Shown here in pieces: positions 53,007-63,724 of a DNA stretch of 64,000 nucleotides. Every line of letters starts with the position of its first letter. The first letter of the stretch is position 1. The notes under the pieces were generated by a model. The model did no database searches, was not told where the DNA came from, and saw only the letters and a list, made by a program, of their open reading frames with translations. The position numbers and the translations under genes were made by a program. This stretch comes from Nocardioides daedukensis (lineage in GTDB: Bacteria > Actinomycetota > Actinomycetes > Propionibacteriales > Nocardioidaceae), in the NCBI RefSeq assembly GCF_013408415.1, contig NZ_JACCAA010000001.1:1798001-1862000 (forward strand), read 5' to 3'.

Positions 53007-53040
53007 CAGAGCCAACAGGGCGGAGAGCGATCTCCGTCCT
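53007..53040 (+). terminator. Pairing arm and attenuator-like hairpin in the DAHP synthase leader
   Basis: CAGAGCCAAC at 53007-53016 can pair with leader-peptide codons 52959-52968. It is followed at 53017-53040 by a 10-bp stem (one G-U) closed by a GCGA tetraloop and trailed by TTTCGCCATTT. Further on, GGCGGG at 53055-53060 can pair with CCCGCC at 53074-53079 or with CCCGCC at 53097-53102, right before the start codon, so translation could be controlled as well. Confidence 0.6.
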
Positions 53041-53102
53041 TTCGCCATTTCTACGGCGGGTTCTGACCGGAGTCCCGCCCCGACAGATGAGGATCTCCCG
53101 CC

Positions 53103-54191
53103 ATGACCACCGATCAGCAGACCCAGGCGCTCACCACCGACCTGCGGGTGCGGGCCTTCGAGCCACTACCCACGCCGGCCGAGCTGACCGCGCAGGTGCC
53201 GATCGGCGCCGAGCGCGCGGCGACCGTCGCCCGCGCCCGTGACGAGGTGCGCGCCGTGCTCGACGGTGTGGACGATCGTCTGCTGGTGGTCGTCGGCCCG
53301 TGCTCGATCCATGACACCGAGGCCGGCCTGGAGTACGCCGCCCGGCTGGCTGACGAGGCCGCCCGGCACCGCGACGACCTGCTGATCATGATGCGGACCT
53401 ACTTCGAGAAGCCGCGCACCACCGTCGGCTGGAAGGGCCTGATCAACGACCCGCACCTCAACGGCTCCCACGACATCGCGACCGGGTTGCGGGTGGCCCG
53501 CCGGTTCCTCGCCGACGTCACCGACCTCGGCCTGCCCACCGCGACCGAGTTCCTCGAGCCGATCAGCCCGCAGTACGTCGCCGACCTGGTCAGCTGGGGA
53601 GCTATCGGCGCGCGCACCACCGAGAGCCAGATCCACCGCCAGATGGTCTCGGGGCTGTCCATGCCGGTGGGGTTCAAGAACGCCACCAACGGTGACCTGC
53701 AGGTCGCTCTCGACGCCTGCCGGGCGGCGTCGGCGGCGCAGGCTTTCCTGGGCATCGACACCGACGGGCGCGCCTCGCTGGTGATGACCGAGGGCAACCC
53801 GGACACGCACCTGATCCTGCGCGGCGGCTCGGAAGGTCCCAACTACTCCCCCGAGCATGTTGCCGCGTCGGTCGAGCGGCTGACGGCTGCCGGGGTGAAC
53901 CCACGACTGATCGTGGACGCCAGCCACGCCAACTCCGGCAAGTCCCACGTGCGCCAGGCCGAGGTGGTCGCCGAGCTCGCCGAGCAGGTCCACGCCGGTG
54001 CGCCGATCGCGGGCGTGATGTTGGAGAGCTTCCTGGTGGCCGGGGCCCAGAAGCACGACCCGTCGGCCAACCCGGACGGCCTGGCCGGGTTGGTTCACGG
54101 CCAGAGCATCACCGATGCGTGCATGGGTTGGGACGTCACGGTGGAGGCGCTGGAGACGCTCGCCGGTGCCGTTGCCCGTCGTACCTCCTGA
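53103..54191 (+). CDS. 3-Deoxy-7-phosphoheptulonate synthase (class I DAHP synthase)
   Basis: 362 residues. It condenses phosphoenolpyruvate and erythrose 4-phosphate, the entry to the shikimate pathway. The E. coli AroF/G/H-type signature is clear: [51 protein letters not shown] and VDASHANSGK. Class I enzymes are less common in actinobacteria than class II plant-type ones, so a second copy elsewhere is likely. Leader peptide and hairpins upstream predict regulation by aromatic amino acid supply; the enzyme may also be feedback-inhibited. Confidence 0.95.
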   Translation: MTTDQQTQALTTDLRVRAFEPLPTPAELTAQVPIGAERAATVARARDEVRAVLDGVDDRLLVVVGPCSIHDTEAGLEYAARLADEAARHRDDLLIMMRTYFEKPRTTVGWKGLINDPHLNGSHDIATGLRVARRFLADVTDLGLPTATEFLEPISPQYVADLVSWGAIGARTTESQIHRQMVSGLSMPVGFKNATNGDLQVALDACRAASAAQAFLGIDTDGRASLVMTEGNPDTHLILRGGSEGPNYSPEHVAASVERLTAAGVNPRLIVDASHANSGKSHVRQAEVVAELAEQVHAGAPIAGVMLESFLVAGAQKHDPSANPDGLAGLVHGQSITDACMGWDVTVEALETLAGAVARRTS

Positions 54192-54229
54192 TCCGGGGCA
54201 CTGTCAGTCCCCTCACCTAGGTTGAGCAC

Positions 54230-55660
54230 ATGAGTTCTGCGAAGAAGGCCCGGGCCACCTACCGCTGCAGTGAGTGCGGCTGGGAGACGGCCAAGTGGGT
54301 CGGGCGATGTGGTGAGTGCCAGGCCTGGGGAGCAGTCGCCGAGGCCGGGGCCGTCCCGGGCCGCACCTCCAAGGCGGGTCCAGTGACCACGCCTGCGGTG
54401 CCGATCGGCAAGGTGTCGGTCGAGGAGTCCAGGAGCCGTTCCTCGGGCGTGCCCGAGCTCGATCGCGTCCTCGGTGGCGGGCTGGTGCCCGGTGCCGCGA
54501 TCCTGCTGGCCGGGGAACCGGGGGTCGGCAAGTCGACATTGTTGCTCGAGGTTGCCGCGCAGACCGCCCGCACCCGGCGACGGACGCTCTACATCACCGG
54601 TGAGGAGTCGGCCTCCCAGGTGCGGATGCGCGCCGACCGCACGAATGCGGTGCATGACGAGCTCTACCTGGCCGCGGAGACGGACCTCGGGGCGCTGCTC
54701 ACCCACATCGAGGAGGTCCGGCCCGAGCTGCTGGTGATCGACTCGGTGCAGACGATCAGTGCGCCCGACGTCGACGGCGTCCCCGGTGGGGTCAGCCAGG
54801 TAAAGGAGGTCGCCGCGGCGCTGATCCGGGTGGCCAAGACCCGCAACATCTCGACCGTCCTGGTAGGTCACGTCACCAAGGACGGCTCGATCGCCGGTCC
54901 CCGGGTGCTCGAGCACGTGGTCGACGTGGTGCTCCACTTCGAGGGCGACCGCAACTCCCGGTTCCGGATGCTCCGCGCGATGAAGAACCGGTTCGGTCCG
55001 GTCGACGAGGTCGGTTGCTTCGACCTCGGCTCCGAGGGCATCACCGCCGTCACCGATCCGACCGGGCTCTTCGTGGAGAACCACGCCCAACAGGTTGCCG
55101 GCACCTGCGTCGCCGTGACGATGGAGGGGCGCCGACCGCTGCTCGCGGAGGTCCAGTCGCTGGTCACGATGTCGGCGGCCGAGAAGCCGCGGCGGACCAC
55201 CTCAGGGGTGGACAGCTCCAGGGTGGCGATGGTGCTGGCGGTGCTGCAGCAGCACGCCGCCATCCGCACCCACAACAAGGACGTCTTCGTCTCGACCGTG
55301 GGCGGCGCCAAGATCAACGAGCCAGCCAGCGACCTGGCCGTCGCGATCAGCATCGCCTCCGCGCTCTATGAGCGTCCCGCGCCGATGGGCACCGTGGCGA
55401 TGGGTGAGATCGGGCTGGCCGGCGAGCTGCGCCGGGTCCGCGACCTGCCCCAGCGACTCGCGGAGGCAGCCCGTCTCGGGTTCGCCTATGCCCTGGTCCC
55501 CAGCGACCGCACCGGCGGGGCTCCCACAGGTCCCCCGTCCGGTCGCAAGCGGATGGTCGACGGGATGCAGGTGATCGAGGTGCCCAACATCGGCACCGCG
55601 ATGTCGATGCTCGGCTTCTCCGGACGAGTCGACACCGGCCACGTCTCCGGCGACATCTGA
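54230..55660 (+). CDS. radA: DNA repair protein RadA
   Basis: 476 residues of the RecA-related branch-migration ATPase (Sms). It has the N-terminal zinc finger C13-x2-C16...C27-x2-C30 (CSECGWE, GRCGECQ), Walker A GEPGVGKS (about 95-102), the RadA-specific MKNRFG, and a C-terminal Lon-protease-like domain with GEIGLAGELRRV. ATG at 54230, 38 bp after the DAHP synthase gene. Followed by disA, as in many actinobacteria; RadA is known to modulate DisA in Bacillus and mycobacteria. Confidence 0.97.
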   Translation: MSSAKKARATYRCSECGWETAKWVGRCGECQAWGAVAEAGAVPGRTSKAGPVTTPAVPIGKVSVEESRSRSSGVPELDRVLGGGLVPGAAILLAGEPGVGKSTLLLEVAAQTARTRRRTLYITGEESASQVRMRADRTNAVHDELYLAAETDLGALLTHIEEVRPELLVIDSVQTISAPDVDGVPGGVSQVKEVAAALIRVAKTRNISTVLVGHVTKDGSIAGPRVLEHVVDVVLHFEGDRNSRFRMLRAMKNRFGPVDEVGCFDLGSEGITAVTDPTGLFVENHAQQVAGTCVAVTMEGRRPLLAEVQSLVTMSAAEKPRRTTSGVDSSRVAMVLAVLQQHAAIRTHNKDVFVSTVGGAKINEPASDLAVAISIASALYERPAPMGTVAMGEIGLAGELRRVRDLPQRLAEAARLGFAYALVPSDRTGGAPTGPPSGRKRMVDGMQVIEVPNIGTAMSMLGFSGRVDTGHVSGDI

Positions 55661-55737
55661 AAGTGCGGTGAACTCATCACCGGGGTGTGTCTAGACTGAG
55701 CGCCACTGTCGCAATGCTTGGTTGAGATCGGGGAAAC

Positions 55738-56823
55738 GTGGCCACCATCGAACGATCCGAGGACACGCTGCGCCTCCGGGCGACACTTGCCTCGATCGCG
55801 CCGGGGACCGCACTGAGGGACGGGCTCGAGCGCATCCTGCGCGGCCGCACCGGTGCACTCATCGTGCTCGGCTATGACAAGACCGTCGAGTCGATCGCCA
55901 CCGGCGGCTTCACGCTGGACGTGCCGTTCACGGCGACCGGGCTGCGCGAGCTGGCGAAGATGGACGGCGCGATCATCGTCGACTCCGACCTGAACCGCAT
56001 CCACCGTGCCGCGGTGCACCTGATGCCCGACCACACCATCCACTCCGACGAGACCGGCACCCGGCACCGCACCGCGGACCGGGCTGCTCGGCAGACCGGG
56101 TTCCCGGTGATCTCGGTGTCGCAGTCGATGCAGATCATTGCCGCCTATGTCGGCGAGACCCGCCACGTCCTGGAGGATTCGGCGCAGATCCTGTCCCGCG
56201 CCAACCAGGCGCTGGCCACGTTGGAGCGCTACAAGCTGCGCCTCGACGAGGTCTCCAGCACCCTGTCCGCCCTCGAGATCGAGGACCTCGTCACCGTGCG
56301 CGACGTGACGATCGTTGCCCAGCGACTCGAGATGGTCACCCGGATCGCCCGTGAGATCGAGGACTACGTGCTCGAGCTCGGCACCGACGGTCGGCTGCTC
56401 TCACTGCAGCTGGAGGAGCTGATCACCGGCGTCGACACCGAGCGCGAGCTGGTCATCCGTGACTACCTCCCTGCCGGACGCCGCGCGAAGAAGCCCGAGG
56501 AGCACCTCTCCCGCCTCGAGCACCTCTCCTCCACCGAGCTGGTCGATCCGGCCTCCGTCGCCAAGGCCCTCGGTCTGGGCAGCAGTGAGCACCTCGACGG
56601 GGCGGTGGCACCACGCGGCTATCGCCTGCTGGCCAAGGTCCCGCGCCTGCCCGCGCCGGTGGTGGACCGCTTGGTCGAGCACTTCGGCACCTTGCAGAAG
56701 CTGCTCTCCGCCGGGATCGACGATCTGCAGGCAGTCGACGGTGTCGGCGAGCTTCGGGCCCGCTCGGTGCGTGAGGGCCTGTCCCGCCTGGCCGAGTCGA
56801 GCATCCTCGAGCGTTACGTCTGA
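55738..56823 (+). CDS. disA: DNA integrity scanning diadenylate cyclase DisA
   Basis: 361 residues. It makes cyclic di-AMP from two ATP and scans DNA for recombination intermediates. The catalytic DGA motif is D76-G77-A78 in AKMDGAIIVD, and the RHR motif is 109-111 in TGTRHRTADRAA. A helical linker (about 145-290) leads to a C-terminal helix-hairpin-helix domain (about 300-355; IDDLQAVDGVGELRARSV). GTG start at 55738. Confidence 0.97.
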   Translation: MATIERSEDTLRLRATLASIAPGTALRDGLERILRGRTGALIVLGYDKTVESIATGGFTLDVPFTATGLRELAKMDGAIIVDSDLNRIHRAAVHLMPDHTIHSDETGTRHRTADRAARQTGFPVISVSQSMQIIAAYVGETRHVLEDSAQILSRANQALATLERYKLRLDEVSSTLSALEIEDLVTVRDVTIVAQRLEMVTRIAREIEDYVLELGTDGRLLSLQLEELITGVDTERELVIRDYLPAGRRAKKPEEHLSRLEHLSSTELVDPASVAKALGLGSSEHLDGAVAPRGYRLLAKVPRLPAPVVDRLVEHFGTLQKLLSAGIDDLQAVDGVGELRARSVREGLSRLAESSILERYV

Positions 56824-56859
56824 CCTCGGCTGTCGCCCGGGCTCACGGCGCCGGGCGAA

Positions 56860-57645
56860 TCAGTCGTTCGGCTCAACCGCTCCGGACGGGCTGTGCGAGG
56901 CCGACGGCTTCGTGGTGGCCTTCGACTTCTTCTTGCTCGGCTTGGGCTTCTCGGTCTTGTAGATCTTCTTGGGGCTGGGCGCGGTCAGCTCGAACTGCTT
57001 GTCCTCGGGCTCGCCCCCGAAGGCCGCGGCCGTGACGTGGTAGAAACCGGGCAACGCCCACTTGGCGGTGCGGGTGCAGTCCTCGCCGGAGCGTCGACCG
57101 TTCCAGACGAAGACGATCTCGGCCGGCTTCGCGGCACGGATGACGACGTCCTTGCTGGGGATCTTCGCGCACTCCTGGCTCGACCAGATCTGGTCCTTGC
57201 CGGAACTGATCCGGATCACGAGCGACTTGTCCGACACCGTCCAGCTGCAGGCAGCGACCTTGGTGCGGAGCTCGAAGGGGATCTCGATCCGGCCGTCGGC
57301 CGCCTGGCGCTTCACGGTCGGGGCGACCACGATGTCGGCGGGGTTGCACGGGCCGCTGGGCTGGGCCAGGGGCTGCTTGGTCTTCTTCTTCGCGGGCTTC
57401 CTCGTCGCCTTGGCGGTGGGCGACGGCTTCGCGGACGCACTCGCCGAGGGCTTCGCTGCGCCACTCTGGGCACCGCTCACGATGCTGGCGGTCCCGTCCG
57501 TCCCGGTCTCCTGGGCGTCGCTTCCCCCGCTGAGGAGTCGGGCGAGACCGAAGACCAGCAGGAAGGCAGTGCCGAAGACGACCACACGGCGTACCCAGTA
57601 GACGCGCGCGGGCAGGCGTCGCTGCGGGCGGGTCGTGGGAGCCAT
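56860..57645 (-). CDS. Membrane-anchored protein of unknown function
   Basis: 261 residues: basic N-terminus, one transmembrane helix (about 22-40), a Ser/Ala/Lys/Pro-rich linker (50-95), an external domain (about 97-225) with four cysteines (in SGPCNP, AACSWTV, SQECAKI and GEDCTRT) that could form two disulfides, and a Lys/Ser-rich tail. Convergent with disA, divergent from mutY. By position it matches Rv3587c of mycobacteria, also uncharacterised. Ribosome site and ATG at 57645 look acceptable. Confidence 0.75.
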   Translation of the reverse strand: MAPTTRPQRRLPARVYWVRRVVVFGTAFLLVFGLARLLSGGSDAQETGTDGTASIVSGAQSGAAKPSASASAKPSPTAKATRKPAKKKTKQPLAQPSGPCNPADIVVAPTVKRQAADGRIEIPFELRTKVAACSWTVSDKSLVIRISSGKDQIWSSQECAKIPSKDVVIRAAKPAEIVFVWNGRRSGEDCTRTAKWALPGFYHVTAAAFGGEPEDKQFELTAPSPKKIYKTEKPKPSKKKSKATTKPSASHSPSGAVEPND

Positions 57646-57768
57646 GGGCCAACGCTATCCAGCGCGGGGCGCCAATCCCGGCAGCAACACACGTCACGGC
57701 ACTCACCCAACCGGTCGGTGCTCCCTCTCCGTGCGCACCACTCCCACCGGTGCACCTACCCTGTGCGG

Positions 57769-58668
57769 GTGAACGATCTGCACCGGCCCGTGCTCGAGTG
57801 GTACGACGAGCACGCGCGCGAGCTCCCCTGGCGCGGGCTCGAGGCAACCCCGTGGTCGGTGATGGTCTCGGAGTTCATGCTCCAGCAGACCCCGGTCGCG
57901 CGAGTGATCCCGGTGCACGCGGCGTGGCTGGAACGGTGGCCGGCACCCGCCGACCTGGCCGCAGAGGAGCCCGGCGAGGCCGTACGGATGTGGGGCCGGC
58001 TGGGCTATCCGCGGCGCGCGCTGCGACTGCATGCTGCGGCGGTGGCGATCACCGAGTCGCACGGTGGCGAGGTCCCCTCGGACCATGCCGAGCTGCTCGC
58101 CCTGCCCGGCGTCGGCGACTACACGGCGGCTGCGATCGCCTCGTTTGCCTTCGGCCAGCGCCATGTCGTGCTCGACACGAACGTACGACGGGTCTTCGCC
58201 CGGGCGGCCTCCGGCGTGGAGTTCCCGGCCAACTCGGTGAACCGGGCCGAACGTGACCTGGCGGCCGGTCTGTTGCCCGAGGACGAGGCGACCGCGGCCA
58301 CCTGGTCGGTGGCGGTGATGGAGCTCGGCGCCCTTGTCTGCACGGCGAAGGCCCCTCGCTGTCACTCCTGCCCCATCGAGGACCGGTGCGCGTGGGTGGC
58401 CGAGGGCAGGCCGGCACACGCCGGACCGCCTCGCAAGGTCCAGGGCTTCGCCGGCACCGACCGGCAGGTGCGCGGCCGACTGTTGTCCGTGGTCCGCGAG
58501 GCCGACCACGCGGTGGCCAAGCCCCGACTCGACGTGGTCTGGGACGAGCCGGTCCAGCGCGAGCGGGCGTTGGCCAGCCTGCTCGCTGATGGGCTGCTGG
58601 TCCAGGTCGTCGCGACTGGCCCGGACGGGCTGCCGGACGGGGACCACCCGCACTACGCCCTGCCCTGA
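57769..58668 (+). CDS. mutY: A/G-specific adenine glycosylase MutY
   Basis: 299 residues. It removes adenine mispaired with 8-oxoguanine. The signature VSEFMLQQTPVARV contains catalytic Glu (about 35) and LQQT; the helix-hairpin-helix is LPGVGDYTAAAI with the Asp in VLDTNVRRV; the [4Fe-4S] cluster ligands follow the exact C-x6-C-x2-C-x5-C spacing in VCTAKAPRCHSCPIEDRC. The C-terminal NUDT-like domain is short, as in other actinobacteria. GTG start at 57769. Confidence 0.94.
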   Translation: MNDLHRPVLEWYDEHARELPWRGLEATPWSVMVSEFMLQQTPVARVIPVHAAWLERWPAPADLAAEEPGEAVRMWGRLGYPRRALRLHAAAVAITESHGGEVPSDHAELLALPGVGDYTAAAIASFAFGQRHVVLDTNVRRVFARAASGVEFPANSVNRAERDLAAGLLPEDEATAATWSVAVMELGALVCTAKAPRCHSCPIEDRCAWVAEGRPAHAGPPRKVQGFAGTDRQVRGRLLSVVREADHAVAKPRLDVVWDEPVQRERALASLLADGLLVQVVATGPDGLPDGDHPHYALP

Positions 58669-58708
58669 TCCACGACGCGCGAGCGCGGCGCGGGCTCACT
58701 CGAGAGGT

Positions 58709-58737
58709 CAGAGCGTGAATTCGCGACGGGTTGACGG
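58709..58737. repeat. Single inverted copy of the GTGAATTCAC-type repeat
   Basis: Reads CAGAGCGTGAATTCGCGACG and on to GGTTGACGG in the gap between convergent mutY and clpC. One core base is altered (GTGAATTCGC). Confidence 0.82.
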
Positions 58738-58752
58738 AGTTGAGAAATGCGC

Positions 58753-58790
58753 CGAGCCGGCACGAGTCATCTTCAACTCGTGCCGGCTCG
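58753..58790. terminator. Bidirectional terminator between mutY and clpC
   Basis: A 14-bp perfect stem (CGAGCCGGCACGAG, 58753-58766, with 58777-58790) around a 10-nt loop, 11 bp after the clpC stop on the minus strand and 85 bp after mutY on the plus strand. It can serve both convergent genes. Confidence 0.75.
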
Positions 58791-58801
58791 TCGACTGAGG
58801 G

Positions 58802-61387
<2,586 letters not shown>

Positions 61388-61513
61388 GTTCAGCACTCCT
61401 CAACTAAAGGCACCAGCGCCCCGGACAGGTGGGACGCGGACATTGGTACCAACGTCTGGTTCCACCCTACGTGTTCCCGCCCAAGCGCAGATCCGCTCTC
61501 AGCGAACAGGCCT

Positions 61514-61579
61514 CCGCCGACCCGTCGTGAATTCACGCTCTGCGGGCGCGCAGGATGCGAATTCACGACGGGTCGGCGG
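61514..61579. repeat. 21-bp perfect inverted pair of the dispersed repeat, between lsr2 and clpC
   Basis: CCGCCGACCCGTCGTGAATT plus C (61514-61534) and its exact reverse complement at 61559-61579, separated by 24 bp. RNA across it would form a long hairpin 42 bp after the lsr2 stop and about 130 bp before the clpC start. It may end lsr2 transcription or bind a protein near the clpC promoter; no U-run follows. Confidence 0.92.
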
Positions 61580-61621
61580 GGGCGTGGGTGGCTTACTGAC
61601 TGCCTGACTGGCAGACCTGCC

Positions 61622-61945
61622 TCAGTTGGCGGCGGCGTACGCCGAACGCACGTCGGCGGGGATCCGGCCGCGGTCGGGGACCTCGAAGTTGTTCTCGCGC
61701 GCCCAGGTGCGGATCTCGGCCGCGCTGGGGCCGTTGGCCGTGGTCGTGGCACCGCCGGAGCGACGACGACCCGAGACCCGGCGTCCGTGACCGACATAGG
61801 TGGCCAGCGCGTCGCGCAGCTCGCCCGCGTGGGTCGCGTTCAGGTCGATCTCGTAGTTCACGCCGTCCAGACCGAAGGTCACGGTCTCCTCGGCCTCGCT
61901 CTCGTCGATGTCGTCGACAAGAATAATGTTGACCTTCTGAGCCAT
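61622..61945 (-). CDS. lsr2: Nucleoid-associated protein Lsr2
   Basis: 107 residues. It is the actinobacterial H-NS-like silencer: an N-terminal oligomerisation domain (about 1-58; ETVTFGLDGVNYEIDL) and a C-terminal DNA-binding domain (about 75-107) with the AT-hook-like Arg-Gly-Arg at 92-94 in PDRGRIPADV. It binds the minor groove of AT-rich DNA and represses acquired genes. ATG at 61945. Placed just before clpC as in mycobacteria. Confidence 0.97.
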   Translation of the reverse strand: MAQKVNIILVDDIDESEAEETVTFGLDGVNYEIDLNATHAGELRDALATYVGHGRRVSGRRRSGGATTTANGPSAAEIRTWARENNFEVPDRGRIPADVRSAYAAAN

Positions 61946-62024
61946 CGTGCGGACCTCCTGGCATTGGGCATTGAATTGACGACACCGAACATATCGGTTC
62001 GCGCATCAATTCTGGAATCCGCCG

Positions 62025-62813
62025 CTATTTGCCTGTGGGTGAATTCCTCTGGAAGACCAATTCGAGCCCGATCAACGTCAACCACGCCGAATGCATGGTG
62101 AAACAGCGGCATTCATCGAGCACCGCTTGGGTGAGGTGACCCGTGGCGACGACATTGACCTTCTGGTCGGGTTCGTTGAGTTCTGCAATCATTCGCTCGG
62201 CCAGGCCGTCAACCATGCTGGCATAGCCGAACAGCATTCCCGATTGCAGTGCCTCGACGGTGTTCTTGGCGATCACGCCGCGCGGGCGCAGCAGCTCGAC
62301 CTTGCGCAGCTGCGCACCACGACGCCCCAGCGCTTCCAGCGATATCTCCAAACCGGGAGCAATCGCACCGCCGACATATTCTCCGCGGCCGCTGATCACG
62401 TCAAAGGTCGTCGCCGTGCCGAAATCGACAACGATGCTCGGGCCTTCGAACAAGGTGGCAGCAGCAAGCGCGTTGATGATCCGGTCCGCGCCGACTTCGC
62501 GTGGATTGTCCATCAGGACCGGGACCCCGGTACGAATTCCCGGCTCGACGACCACTGAATGCAGATCGGCGAAATGGCCCGAAAGCATTTCACGCCATTC
62601 ATGCAGCACTGCCGGAACGGTCGAGCAGACGGCGATCCCCGACAATCCCTCTTCGGCGATCACCTGGGAGAACAGTCCACGCACCAGCACCGCCCATTCG
62701 TCGGCAGTACGTCGCTCATCGGTGGAGACCCGCCAGTGCTGGCTGACCTCGCCGTCACTCACCAGCCCGAGAACGGTGTGACTGTTGCCGATGTCGGCGG
62801 CCAGCAAGGTCAT
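62025..62813 (-). CDS. coaX: Type III pantothenate kinase
   Basis: 262 residues of the ASKHA fold. It phosphorylates pantothenate, the first CoA step. The phosphate loops are LLAADIGNSHTVLGLV and VDFGTATTFDVIS, and GADRI with the usual LPRGVIAKNT-like region (LRPRGVIAKNTVEAL) follows. ATG at 62813 overlaps the nadC stop by 4 bp, making nadB-nadC-coaX an operon for NAD and CoA cofactors. panC/panD are not in view. Confidence 0.95.
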   Translation of the reverse strand: MTLLAADIGNSHTVLGLVSDGEVSQHWRVSTDERRTADEWAVLVRGLFSQVIAEEGLSGIAVCSTVPAVLHEWREMLSGHFADLHSVVVEPGIRTGVPVLMDNPREVGADRIINALAAATLFEGPSIVVDFGTATTFDVISGRGEYVGGAIAPGLEISLEALGRRGAQLRKVELLRPRGVIAKNTVEALQSGMLFGYASMVDGLAERMIAELNEPDQKVNVVATGHLTQAVLDECRCFTMHSAWLTLIGLELVFQRNSPTGK

Positions 62814-63724
62814 GAGCGCAGGTCCATGCCGATGTCGAAGACCTTCGCCGAGTGGGTCAGCGCCCCGACGGCCAGGAAGTCCACCCCGGTCGCGCCATAT
62901 TCCGCGGCGACGTCGAGGGTCAGCCCACCCGACGCCTCCAGGGTGGCCCGACCGGCGGTGATCGCGACGGCCTCACGCAGCGTGGTTGGCTCCATGTTGT
63001 CGAGCAGGATCGACTCGACGCCGATCTCCAGCAGTTCGCGCAGCTGCTCCAGCGAGTCGACCTCGACCTGAACCGGCACCGACGGGAACCGGGACCGGAT
63101 CAGCTCATAGGCCGGCACCACGCCTCCGGCGGCGATCACGTGGTTGTCCTTGACCAGTGCCATGTCGGAGAGCGAGTGGCGGTGGTTCACGCCCCCGCCG
63201 CAGCGCACGGCGTACTTCTCTAGGTCGCGCCAGCCCGGGATCGTCTTGCGGGTGTCCCGCACCCGCGCACCGGTGCCCTCCAGCGCGGTCACCCAGGCCG
63301 CCGTGGCGGTGGCGACCCCGGAGAGGTGACAGGCGAAGTTGAGGGCGGTCCGCTCCGCGCTGAGCAGGAGCGCGGTGGGTCCGGTGACGCTGAGGAGTAC
63401 GTCGCCCTGCTGCACCGTCTGCCCGTCGGCGATGGGGCGCCGGACGTCGATGTCGTTGCCGAGCACATAGCGGAAGACCAGCTCGGCGACGCCGAGTCCG
63501 GCCACCGTGCCGGGCTCACGGGCCACGAAGTCGGCGGTCTCGACCTGTTCGGCCGGGATCGTCGCCCAGCTCGTCACGTCGGCCTCGGGGAGGTCCTCGG
63601 CGAGGGCTGCGGCGACCGCCTTGTGCAGCGCCTTGGCGTCGAGCTCGGCCTCGCCGAACTCGGCGGCCAGGCCCGCAGGTACCTCGTCATAGGAGAGTGC
63701 GGCAATGCGGTCGATGGTGCTCAT
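62810..63724 (-). CDS. nadC: Nicotinate-nucleotide pyrophosphorylase (carboxylating)
   Basis: 304 residues. It converts quinolinate and PRPP to nicotinate mononucleotide in de novo NAD synthesis. Family blocks: LPEADVTSWATIP, GTGARVRDTRKTIPGWRDLEKYAV with the substrate-binding Arg and Lys residues, CGGGVNHRHSLSDMALVKDNH, and VEVDSLEQL. ATG at 63724 overlaps the nadB stop by 4 bp; the longer frame upstream shadows nadB. Confidence 0.97.
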   Translation of the reverse strand: MSTIDRIAALSYDEVPAGLAAEFGEAELDAKALHKAVAAALAEDLPEADVTSWATIPAEQVETADFVAREPGTVAGLGVAELVFRYVLGNDIDVRRPIADGQTVQQGDVLLSVTGPTALLLSAERTALNFACHLSGVATATAAWVTALEGTGARVRDTRKTIPGWRDLEKYAVRCGGGVNHRHSLSDMALVKDNHVIAAGGVVPAYELIRSRFPSVPVQVEVDSLEQLRELLEIGVESILLDNMEPTTLREAVAITAGRATLEASGGLTLDVAAEYGATGVDFLAVGALTHSAKVFDIGMDLRS

